The notes under the pieces: model-generated
What the model was told of the DNA's origin: nothing
Database searches by the model: none
Seen by the model: only the letters and a program-made list of their open reading frames with translations
Assembly (NCBI GenBank): GCA_900321195.1
Contig: ONVG01000103.1
Span: 1 to 5,549, forward strand
Source: an uncultured Eubacteriales bacterium
GTDB taxonomy: Bacteria; Bacillota; Clostridia; Oscillospirales; Acutalibacteraceae
Direction: 5' to 3'
DNA length: 5,549 bases
Part shown: one piece after another, positions 1 through 4,848 of the stretch
Layout: the number at the start of each line of letters is the position of its first letter
Numbering within the stretch: the first letter of the stretch is position 1
Made by a program: the position numbers and the translations under genes

Positions 1-1
1 C

Positions 2-52
2 GAGAAGCTCGAACTGGGCGGCGCCGGCATCACTGTCGTGGAGCTACGCTGA
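2..52 (+). CDS. C-terminal end of an unidentified protein (partial)
   Basis: An open frame enters from the left edge and ends in EKLELGGAGITVVELR followed by TGA at 50-52. Only 16 residues are visible, so the product cannot be named. The ending, a short hydrophobic beta strand of the type ...ITVVEL, is reminiscent of the last strand of the C-terminal beta-sandwich of some glycoside hydrolases (for example GH51 arabinofuranosidases), but that is only an impression. Its GC-rich codons match the next gene, which converges on it with a 47-base gap, so both probably belong to the same Bacteroidota-like source. No clear terminator is visible in the gap. Confidence 0.4.
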   Translation, partial: EKLELGGAGITVVELR

Positions 53-99
53 CCCCATTTCACCTCCCGCCTCCGGCGTAATCCATAAATCCAGAAAAT

Positions 100-666
100 C
101 TAATTCAGCGTCACCGCCATCTTCACGCCAGCTCCGAACCAGTGGTGTTCCTCGTCGGGTATGTTATAGCGGTAGTTGCCGTACAAGCCCAGCGAGGTGT
201 TTTCCGTGATCCGGTACATCAGGTCCACCTGCGTGCCCACCAGATAATCCAGCATCCACACCGCACCGCAATAGCCGTTCGGCGCTGCGGCCACATCGGC
301 CTGGTACTGCCAGTTCAAGGCCAGCCCTCCCATCAGACTGATGCCCGCGCACCACTTCGGGCTGCATGGCGCAAACCGGTAACGCCCACCCACCATCAGA
401 CTGTTCACACTGCTCTCGTCGGTAAGCCCTCCGGCCGACGGGGCATAGCCGTTCGCCATCTCCACCGCCGCTACAAGGTCCACCCCCTTACAGAGGCCAT
501 ACCCATATTGCACATGGAGGGCGCCGCCCGTCTGCCCGTTGGGGTTGGTGTAACCCACACCCACCTCCAACACCGACCGGTGGCGGACGTTTCCTTCTTG
601 GGCATTGGCGCTGCCCACAATGACGAAAGCGCACAGAAGAGTTGCTGTCAACAATAGCTTTTTCAT
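100..666 (-). CDS. Small outer-membrane beta-barrel protein with signal peptide
   Basis: This 188-residue protein begins with a classical signal peptide: KK at 2-3, a hydrophobic core at about 4-18, and a likely signal peptidase I cut after SANA (residue 22). The mature part consists of alternating short amphipathic strands rich in Gly, Tyr, Val and Leu (for example VLEVGVGYT 32-40, ALHVQYGYGL 49-58, SLMVGGRYRF 89-98, TSLGLYGNYRYNI 157-169) and ends in a strand, WFGAGVKMAVTLN. That pattern, and the length, fit an 8-stranded OmpA/OmpW-like barrel of the outer-membrane beta-barrel superfamily in Bacteroidota. Four cysteines in the mature part (59, 101, 106, 133) are unusual for a barrel; 101 and 106 could form a local disulfide. 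There is no Shine-Dalgarno site before the ATG, only an AT-rich leader, as is normal for Bacteroidota. The function (porin, adhesin or structural) cannot be told from sequence. Its GC content, roughly 60% by eye, contrasts sharply with the following DNA. Confidence 0.8.
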   Translation of the reverse strand: MKKLLLTATLLCAFVIVGSANAQEGNVRHRSVLEVGVGYTNPNGQTGGALHVQYGYGLCKGVDLVAAVEMANGYAPSAGGLTDESSVNSLMVGGRYRFAPCSPKWCAGISLMGGLALNWQYQADVAAAPNGYCGAVWMLDYLVGTQVDLMYRITENTSLGLYGNYRYNIPDEEHHWFGAGVKMAVTLN

Positions 667-683
667 AATTCAGTGATTTTTGA

Positions 684-1010
684 TTAATTGTTAATATAAA
701 TTGGCAGACTAATTGTTACATCATCAACTGTCTGTAGTTCATTATCCCCATAATCAAATGTTACATTGTACTTATTTACCGTTTCGGTAAATGTTGCTGT
801 ATATTCTGCGTCCTGCGTTATGGGTACTATCTTCTTATCCCATTCTTTGAATGTATAAGTGTATTGTGCAGTCTTTGCTTTTGTCGGGGTAGCACCGTCA
901 TATTTTGGTGTTGTGCCGTATTCGGCGTTATCGGTTTTTATTACCTTTCCGTCATCGTTTTTCCATGTTACCTTATACTTATTGACTGTTTCGGTAAATT
1001 TATCGAATTC
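684..1010 (-). CDS. C-terminal fragment of an InlB B-repeat surface protein (no start)
   Basis: On the minus strand, an open frame without a start codon runs 108 codons to a TAA at 684-686. It reads FTETVNKYKVTWKNDDGKV..., then YGTTPKYDGATPTKAKTAQY, TYTFKEWDKKI and QDAEYTATFTETVNKY, after which a partial second unit begins (NVTFDYGDNELQTVDD) and the protein stops at ...LPIYINN. The YT(F)xxWD and AEYTATFTETVNKY elements are typical of the Listeria-Bacteroides (InlB B) repeats that form extended beta-rich stalks in secreted or wall-anchored proteins of gut Bacillota. No anchor motif (LPXTG, dockerin, SLH) is seen. The first four codons (EFDK, 999-1010) overlap the broken hisH, and similarity between the two repeat units ends exactly at 999/1000, so the gene's upstream part was lost at that join. 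Low GC, about one third by eye at 721-780, separates it from the outer-membrane gene on its other side. Confidence 0.7.
   Translation of the reverse strand, partial: EFDKFTETVNKYKVTWKNDDGKVIKTDNAEYGTTPKYDGATPTKAKTAQYTYTFKEWDKKIVPITQDAEYTATFTETVNKYNVTFDYGDNELQTVDDVTISLPIYINN
792..998 (-). repeat. One full 69-residue (207-bp) B-repeat unit
   Basis: The unit starts at the Phe codon of FTETVNKY (996-998) and ends just before the same Phe in the next unit (789-791), a period of exactly 207 bp. The unit borders are visible at the DNA level: 759-792 and 966-999 match at 30 of 34 positions. The match stops abruptly at position 1000. Confidence 0.75.
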
Positions 1011-1372
1011 CAGCCTATTTGCGGTATCTTCAGTCCGTATTCCGGCGAAAAACGAACCACTTTTCCGGGAAGCAGTCCGAGTCCCTTTACTCCGGGACTT
1101 TCTTCGCTTTCGTCAAAAAGCAGCTGCAATCCGAGACATATTCCGAGAAACGGTTTACCGCTGTCTATGAAATCACGTACAGCGATATCAGCGCCTGACC
1201 TTCTCATGCAGTCCATAGCGTCCGCAAACGAGCCTACGCCCGGAAGAATTGCGCCGTCAGCCTTGATAAGCTCATCTCTTTTATCTGTTATGAAGCTCTT
1301 ACAGCCGATAAAATCCAAAGCCTTTACAACGCTCTGGAGATTGCCTGCGCCGTAGTCTATAACACCAATCAT
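968..1372 (-). CDS. hisH: Truncated imidazole glycerol phosphate synthase glutaminase subunit HisH
   Basis: HisH is the class I glutamine amidotransferase subunit that feeds ammonia to HisF in step five of histidine synthesis. The N-terminal MIGVIDYGAGNLQSV, the oxyanion-region LPGVGSFADAM (43-53), the nucleophile elbow GICLGLQ with catalytic Cys79, and PQIGWN (117-122) are all present. The family is about 200 residues and should continue to the catalytic His and Glu near residues 178-180. Here the genuine sequence ends at about Ser123/Ile124 (1001-1006), and the frame then reads out-of-frame B-repeat DNA (NLPKQSISIR) to a stop at 968. The product would therefore lack amidotransferase activity. 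The start is taken at the ATG at 1370-1372, which begins the conserved MIGVIDYG and is preceded by an AAAGGG-type ribosome site; the in-frame upstream ATG at 1423 lies upstream of the predicted transcription start. No hisF or other his gene is visible. Truncation by a contig join is more likely than a true mutation. Confidence 0.88.
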   Translation of the reverse strand: MIGVIDYGAGNLQSVVKALDFIGCKSFITDKRDELIKADGAILPGVGSFADAMDCMRRSGADIAVRDFIDSGKPFLGICLGLQLLFDESEESPGVKGLGLLPGKVVRFSPEYGLKIPQIGWNSINLPKQSISIR

Positions 1373-1407
1373 TTTTCTCAACCCTTTTCTTTTATCTTGA
1401 TAAACAG

Positions 1408-1436
1408 ATTTTACCATAATCACATTAAATAATCAA
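1408..1436 (-). promoter_or_regulatory. Sigma-A promoter of hisH, extended -10
   Basis: On the minus strand, TTGATT (1436-1431) is followed by a 17-base spacer and TAAAAT (1413-1408), with TG at 1416-1415 forming an extended -10. Transcription would start near 1401, giving a leader of about 30 bases before the hisH ATG, too short for a T-box or leader-peptide attenuator. The start site supports the choice of ATG 1372 over 1423. Confidence 0.7.
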
Positions 1437-1440
1437 TGGA

Positions 1441-1470
1441 TTTACAAAATATTCAAATAGGCAAAAAAAT
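1441..1470 (+). promoter_or_regulatory. Weak candidate promoter for the adaptor-permease operon
   Basis: TTTACA (1441-1446) and AAAAAT (1465-1470) are separated by 18 bases, giving a start near 1477 and a leader of about 50 bases. The -35 is good (5 of 6) but the -10 is poor (4 of 6), so an activator or another site may be used. An alternative, CTGATA (1477-1482) with GATACT (1500-1505), would leave almost no leader. The site sits just upstream of the divergent hisH promoter, so the two could share a regulator. Confidence 0.25.
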
Positions 1471-1527
1471 AAAAAGCTGATAATTTGTGTTAAAAAGCAG
1501 ATACTAAGAAATGGGGAGATGTGAGAA

Positions 1528-2526
1528 ATGAAAAAATATATATACTTATTTTCGATAACGGCGGTAATTGTGGGAATGATAGTCATGTCGGGATTTCTGA
1601 CGGCAGGCGGGATATATGAAGCGGAAACATTTGTCATACAGTCGCGCGATATGGACAATACCGTAACGGGAAGCGGCAGGCTGAGATATTCTTCGGGAAA
1701 GAATATCCGCTCACAGTACAGCGGTATAGCGGGAGAGATAAATGTAAAAAACGGCGATAACGTAAAAAGCGGAGATATACTGTACACTATATATAAGGCT
1801 GACGAGTCATACACATCAATGCTGTCTGATGAGAGTATAAGCGCATTTTTAGGTTCTATGGCAGGAGGCGGTGACAGATCGGGTATAATAGCCGAAGCAA
1901 AAAAATACTGTACTCCCGAAACGGTATATGCCGATACTGACGGAACAGTAACAGACCTCAGCATAAACGAGGATGATATAATAAAAAAAGATGCTGTAAT
2001 AATGAAAATAACCGATACCGGCACGCTTGAGATACCTGTCGATATAAACGAGCTGTATATCGGACTTATAGAAACGGGACAGAAGGCCGAGGTAACATTC
2101 AGCGCATTGCCTGACAGAAGATTCAGGGGAGAAGTTACTGCTGTTGCCGACGAAGCCGAACAGACAAGCGGACTTACCGGCAGGGAAACTACAGTTGAGG
2201 TGACAGTAACTCTTGACAGCAGTGAGCCGACAGAACAGCTCCGCGCCGGCTACAGCTCGTCATGCTCGATAATAGCATCTACAGATAAGGATATACTTGT
2301 TCTTCCTTATGAGCAGGTGCGTACAGATGATAACGGCGACCATGTTTATATTATGAAGAATAACAGGGCAGTAAAAAGGTATATAAAGACAGGCAGGGAA
2401 TACAAGGACGGAATAGAGGTATCGGACGGACTTGTGAGCGGAGATATCATCATAGACAGCAAAGAGGATGTAAGCGATGGGCAGAGTGTTGTAATAAAAC
2501 AGCAGATGGGGAATAGTGATGCTTGA
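1528..2526 (+). CDS. HlyD/MacA-type membrane-fusion adaptor of an ABC exporter
   Basis: This 332-residue protein has one N-terminal membrane anchor (about 5-27), then an extracytoplasmic part. The two halves of the lipoyl-like domain are at about 64-89 (YSGIAGEINVKNGDNVKSGD) and 133-161 (VYADTDGTVTDLSINEDD); a beta-barrel follows at about 168-250 and a membrane-proximal domain at about 255-325. This is the layout of the RND/MacA adaptor family (YknX-like in Bacillota), which couples to a MacB-type permease and stabilises or extends it outside the membrane. The segment between the lipoyl halves is only about 43 residues, has no heptad pattern and includes GSMAGGGD, so the long coiled-coil hairpin used by Gram-negative MacA to reach TolC is lacking. 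That fits a cell with one membrane. The ATG is preceded by GGGGAG (1513-1518) at 9 bases. The last codons overlap the permease gene, indicating translational coupling. The substrate is unknown. Confidence 0.85.
   Translation: MKKYIYLFSITAVIVGMIVMSGFLTAGGIYEAETFVIQSRDMDNTVTGSGRLRYSSGKNIRSQYSGIAGEINVKNGDNVKSGDILYTIYKADESYTSMLSDESISAFLGSMAGGGDRSGIIAEAKKYCTPETVYADTDGTVTDLSINEDDIIKKDAVIMKITDTGTLEIPVDINELYIGLIETGQKAEVTFSALPDRRFRGEVTAVADEAEQTSGLTGRETTVEVTVTLDSSEPTEQLRAGYSSSCSIIASTDKDILVLPYEQVRTDDNGDHVYIMKNNRAVKRYIKTGREYKDGIEVSDGLVSGDIIIDSKEDVSDGQSVVIKQQMGNSDA
2508..2512 (+). promoter_or_regulatory. Ribosome site deciding the permease start
   Basis: GGGGA inside the end of the adaptor gene lies 6 bases before the ATG at 2519 but only 3 bases before the in-frame GTG at 2516. 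The ATG is therefore the better start, giving an 8-base overlap with the adaptor gene. Confidence 0.6.
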
Positions 2527-3700
2527 TATAATAACAGGTTCGGTAAGAACGCTTTTCAGAAAAAGAGGAAGGACGATACTGACTCTTCTTGGAATAATAA
2601 TCGGCACAGCATCGGTGATATTGATAAATAATATAAGCAGTCTCGGAAATTCCGCATTTGTAAATGAGGTCAACAGTCTTGGAATGGGCGGCCTTTCCGT
2701 TACATTAAAAAAGCAGTCTGCACAGCTCACTCACAATGAGCTTGAAGAGATAAGGGCGCTCCCGTTTGTTGAAAACGCAATGCCGCTTATGTTTGAATCG
2801 ACGGATGCATATATAAGGGGCAAAAAATCCCCTGTTTTTCTGTGGGGTATAGATAAGGGCGCAAAGGAAACTGTAGACCTAAGACTTCTTAACGGCAGGT
2901 TTCTTAATTCGGGCGATATATCCTCATCATCAAAGGCTTGCATGATAGACAGTACGCTTGCAAAGAGCTTTTTCGGTACGGAACGTGCTTCAGGAAGGAC
3001 AATGGTTATAAACAGCGGTTCGACAGGCTCGGAATACAGGATAGTGGGTGTCATAAAGACAGGCAGCGGCATTTTACAGAACATGATGGGCAGTTATATA
3101 CCTGATTTTGTGTATCTTCCTTATACGACAATGCAGGAAAATCTCGGCAGCAGCAATTACACGCAGATAGCCGTAAGATTGAAGGATAACGCAGACAGTG
3201 AAAGCGCAGGAGCGGCAATAGTAAAGACTATAGAAAGAAGTACGGGAAACAAGGGCGCATATACCGTTACAGACCTTTCAAAGCAGAAAGAGAGCATAAG
3301 CAGTCTTATCGATATTTTCACGCTTGTGCTTACGGCTGTAGGTGTAATATCCTTGTTTGTCGCAGGACTCGGGATAATGAATGTCATGCTTGTGGCGGTG
3401 AGTGAAAGGACGAGGGAGATAGGAATAAAAAAGGCTCTCGGCGCGCCGAAAATATATATCGTTTCGGAGTTCCTTGCAGAAGCGGCGCTTCTTACGCTTA
3501 TAGGCTGTATTGCAGGTATCGCTTTCGGAACTATAGCTTCATGGATAGGCGCTGTTGTTATGGGATTGACGTTAAAGCCCGATATTGGTATAATGCTTAC
3601 AGTAACAGTGTTTTCACTTGCGGTGGGAGTGATATTCGGTATCTATCCCGCACTGAAAGCCTCAAGGCTGAGACCTGTTGACGCACTAAGATATGCATAG
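2519..3700 (+). CDS. MacB/FtsX-type ABC transporter permease
   Basis: This 393-residue protein has the architecture of the MacB (type VII ABC) permeases: transmembrane helix 1 at about 18-38 (TILTLLGIIIGTASVILI), a large extracytoplasmic MacB_PCD domain at about 40-255, then the FtsX domain with helices at about 264-293, 318-347 and 358-380. The coupling segment SERTREIGIKKALGA (295-309), which contacts the ATPase, and the C-terminal YPALKASRLRPVDALRYA signature are both intact. Proteins of this group do not form a true transport channel but transmit ATP-driven movements across the membrane to expel peptides, lipids or antibiotics, or to signal. It would pair with the adaptor just upstream. 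The nucleotide-binding subunit (YknY/MacB ATPase-like), normally fused or adjacent, is absent here: the adaptor overlaps this gene by 8 bases and the next gene encodes an unrelated enzyme-like protein. Length and domains are otherwise normal for the YknZ/SalY-like family. Confidence 0.9.
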   Translation: MLDIITGSVRTLFRKRGRTILTLLGIIIGTASVILINNISSLGNSAFVNEVNSLGMGGLSVTLKKQSAQLTHNELEEIRALPFVENAMPLMFESTDAYIRGKKSPVFLWGIDKGAKETVDLRLLNGRFLNSGDISSSSKACMIDSTLAKSFFGTERASGRTMVINSGSTGSEYRIVGVIKTGSGILQNMMGSYIPDFVYLPYTTMQENLGSSNYTQIAVRLKDNADSESAGAAIVKTIERSTGNKGAYTVTDLSKQKESISSLIDIFTLVLTAVGVISLFVAGLGIMNVMLVAVSERTREIGIKKALGAPKIYIVSEFLAEAALLTLIGCIAGIAFGTIASWIGAVVMGLTLKPDIGIMLTVTVFSLAVGVIFGIYPALKASRLRPVDALRYA

Positions 3701-3705
3701 GTGAG
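3699..3705 (+). promoter_or_regulatory. Ribosome site deciding the DUF6873-type start
   Basis: AGGTGAG overlaps the permease stop codon (TAG 3698-3700) and matches the AGGTGA part of the anti-Shine-Dalgarno complement. It places ribosomes at the ATG at 3710 (4 bases downstream) and includes the in-frame GTG at 3701, which is therefore unlikely to be the start. Confidence 0.55.
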
Positions 3706-3709
3706 AATT

Positions 3710-4459
3710 ATGTATGAGCGTTTTGTAAGTATGCCGAATATCCCGAAAACAAGGGTGACATGCGCAGTGATATCTTATGTCATACCCGAAATAACAGATG
3801 AACTGCAAAGGCTTGGGATAAGAACCGTAAATTCTCAAAAGCTTGACAGTGTTGAAGGCTCTGAGTCTGCACATGCGGATATGAGCCTTTTTCATGTCGG
3901 CAATGAAAGGATATTTGCATCAAGGAATATATCTCCCGTTCTGCGTGACGAGCTTATAAGAGAGGGAATGTCCTTAACATATACGGAAATGCCCGTTACT
4001 GCCAAAATACCCTGTCTTAATGCATGTCTTGTCGGGGATAAAGTCATCTGCAATACAAGGCTTATCGACAAGGAGCTTCTGAAAAAGCTTTCGGCTGACG
4101 GAAAGAAGATACTTCACACAAATCAGGGATATACAAAATGTTCGGCAGCGCTCGTAAATGAAAACGCTGTTATAACTGCGGATAATTCTATCTTTGAGGT
4201 ATGCAGAAAAAATAATATAGACGTACTTCATATAGAGTGTGGGCACATTGAGCTTAAAGGCTATAAATACGGATTTATAGGCGGAAGCTGCGCTTTGCTC
4301 TCAGACAATATACTTGCATTTTTCGGAGATATAAGCAAGCATCCTGACTATGGTGAGATACGCTCGTTTGCAAAAAATTACGGTGTAGATATAATTTCAC
4401 TTTCAAAGCGAAAGCTTTATGATATCGGAGGAATGATAGCAATAAAATGTGAACTGTAA
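3710..4459 (+). CDS. DUF6873-like protein with predicted guanidino-modifying-enzyme (pentein) fold
   Basis: This soluble protein of 249 residues has no signal peptide or membrane helix. I recognise it, from memory, as resembling the DUF6873 'GME fold' family of Oscillospiraceae; no biochemical role is known to me. Short repeated beta-beta-alpha-beta modules fit the pentein propeller of arginine deiminases and amidinotransferases. Candidate functional residues in order are HADM (55-58, His-x-Asp), TNQGYTKC (137-144), GHIELKGYKYGFIGGSC (178-194, a His-x-Glu plus a Gly-rich turn), and a C-terminal DIGGMIAIKC (238-247) whose Cys247 lies two residues from the end. In known GME enzymes a catalytic His follows a Gly-rich loop and the nucleophilic Cys sits close to the C-terminus, so the layout is suggestive of an enzyme acting on a guanidino or related compound; this is inference. 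It begins 9 bases after the permease stop and is surely in the same operon. No strong terminator directly follows its stop codon. Confidence 0.65.
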   Translation: MYERFVSMPNIPKTRVTCAVISYVIPEITDELQRLGIRTVNSQKLDSVEGSESAHADMSLFHVGNERIFASRNISPVLRDELIREGMSLTYTEMPVTAKIPCLNACLVGDKVICNTRLIDKELLKKLSADGKKILHTNQGYTKCSAALVNENAVITADNSIFEVCRKNNIDVLHIECGHIELKGYKYGFIGGSCALLSDNILAFFGDISKHPDYGEIRSFAKNYGVDIISLSKRKLYDIGGMIAIKCEL

Positions 4460-4578
4460 ACATATTTATAATATTTATATATATTAATGTTTTGTTGTAA
4501 AAATAAACATAATAAATGTTAAAAAATTGTTAAAAAGGGATAAAAACCATTTTTTGTTCAATTTATTAGTGAAAATAC
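4460..4578 (+). other. AT-rich spacer after the transporter operon
   Basis: This stretch is almost entirely A and T, with a weak AACAT/ATGTT inverted repeat around 4508-4520 and no convincing gene or strong terminator. Its A/T tracts just upstream of the following -35 box could act as an UP element for that promoter. Read-through from the operon would be stopped only at the terminator at 4654-4689. Confidence 0.5.
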
Positions 4579-4607
4579 TTGATATAAGTGTGAATATTGT
4601 GTATAAT
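4579..4607 (+). promoter_or_regulatory. Strong sigma-A promoter of a candidate small RNA
   Basis: TTGATA (4579-4584), a spacer of exactly 17 bases, and a consensus TATAAT (4602-4607) form a near-perfect housekeeping promoter. Transcription should start near 4614. The only thing between this start and a strong terminator is about 76 nt without a convincing coding frame. Confidence 0.8.
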
Positions 4608-4613
4608 AATGAA

Positions 4614-4689
4614 TGTGAAAAGAATTATTACCCCTTGTATAATCGCTTTTCACAAAAGCTGTCTTGCTGCGCGGCAGGACGGCTTTTTT
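4614..4689 (+). ncRNA. Candidate small structured RNA of about 76 nt
   Basis: The transcript predicted from the promoter above begins at or next to a hairpin and ends in an intrinsic terminator. The 5' hairpin pairs GTGAAAAG (4615-4622) with CTTTTCAC (4646-4653), all eight positions, and continues inside with ATTAT (4624-4628) against ATAAT (4639-4643). It closes on a loop of about ten bases containing ACCCCTTG. The terminator stem starts at the next base, 4654, so nearly the whole RNA is paired, leaving the C-rich loop exposed. C-rich loops in Bacillota sRNAs (for example RsaE) bind G-rich ribosome sites; whether this one does is inference. I do not recognise it as a named RNA family. An alternative reading is a short aborted leader of the methyltransferase gene, but that gene has its own promoter downstream. 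Ends are predicted, with a few bases of uncertainty. Confidence 0.6.
4654..4689 (+). terminator. Strong intrinsic terminator
   Basis: A 14-bp stem pairs 4654-4667 with 4674-4687, with two G-U pairs and no mismatches. It closes on a 6-base loop (TGCGCG, 4668-4673) and is followed by six T residues (4684-4689, the first four also in the stem). It would end both the candidate small RNA and any read-through from the upstream operon. Confidence 0.9.
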
Positions 4690-4730
4690 ATGTGCTTTGT
4701 TCTGAAAAATATTATCACAGCTTCATGTCA

Positions 4731-4759
4731 TTGATAATTAAATATTTCTGTGCTATAAT
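4731..4759 (+). promoter_or_regulatory. Strong extended -10 promoter of the methyltransferase gene
   Basis: TTGATA (4731-4736), 17 bases, then TATAAT (4754-4759), with TG at 4751-4752 forming an extended -10. Transcription should start near 4766, giving a leader of about 83 bases. In that leader GGCGG (4778-4782) can pair with CCGCC (4811-4815), a modest hairpin well before the ribosome site AAGGAG (4836-4841). Confidence 0.8.
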
Positions 4760-4848
4760 TGATATTGATAAAGATACGGCGGTTTCGGGAAAAGTGCTTT
4801 TAACGTATATCCGCCTGTCAGTATAAAATAGTGCGAAGGAGAAAAATA

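Noticed and set aside
142..657. 171-codon plus-strand open frame opposite the outer-membrane gene
   Set aside because: It is the antisense of a well-supported signal-peptide barrel gene; its own translation is His/Arg-rich with no recognisable domain, typical of GC-rich shadow frames.
859..1355. Two plus-strand open frames (859-1170 and 864-1355)
   Set aside because: Both run across the hisH/B-repeat join on the opposite strand of recognisable proteins and show no domain.
1373..1527. Riboswitch or T-box between hisH and the adaptor gene
   Set aside because: The predicted leaders are only about 30 and 50 bases, with no T-box motif or conserved aptamer features visible.
1425..2024. 199-codon minus-strand frame opposite the adaptor gene
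   Set aside because: It is a Ser/Ile/Phe-rich shadow created by the ATA- and GAT-rich codons of the adaptor; there is no ribosome site and no family resemblance.
4508..4530. Possible terminator directly after the DUF6873-type gene
   Set aside because: The inverted repeat is only 5 A/T-rich pairs and is followed by A rather than T runs on the plus strand.
4527..4826. 99-codon plus-strand frame across the intergenic gap
   Set aside because: It contains both promoters and the terminator, has no convincing ribosome site, and its low-complexity translation has no domain.
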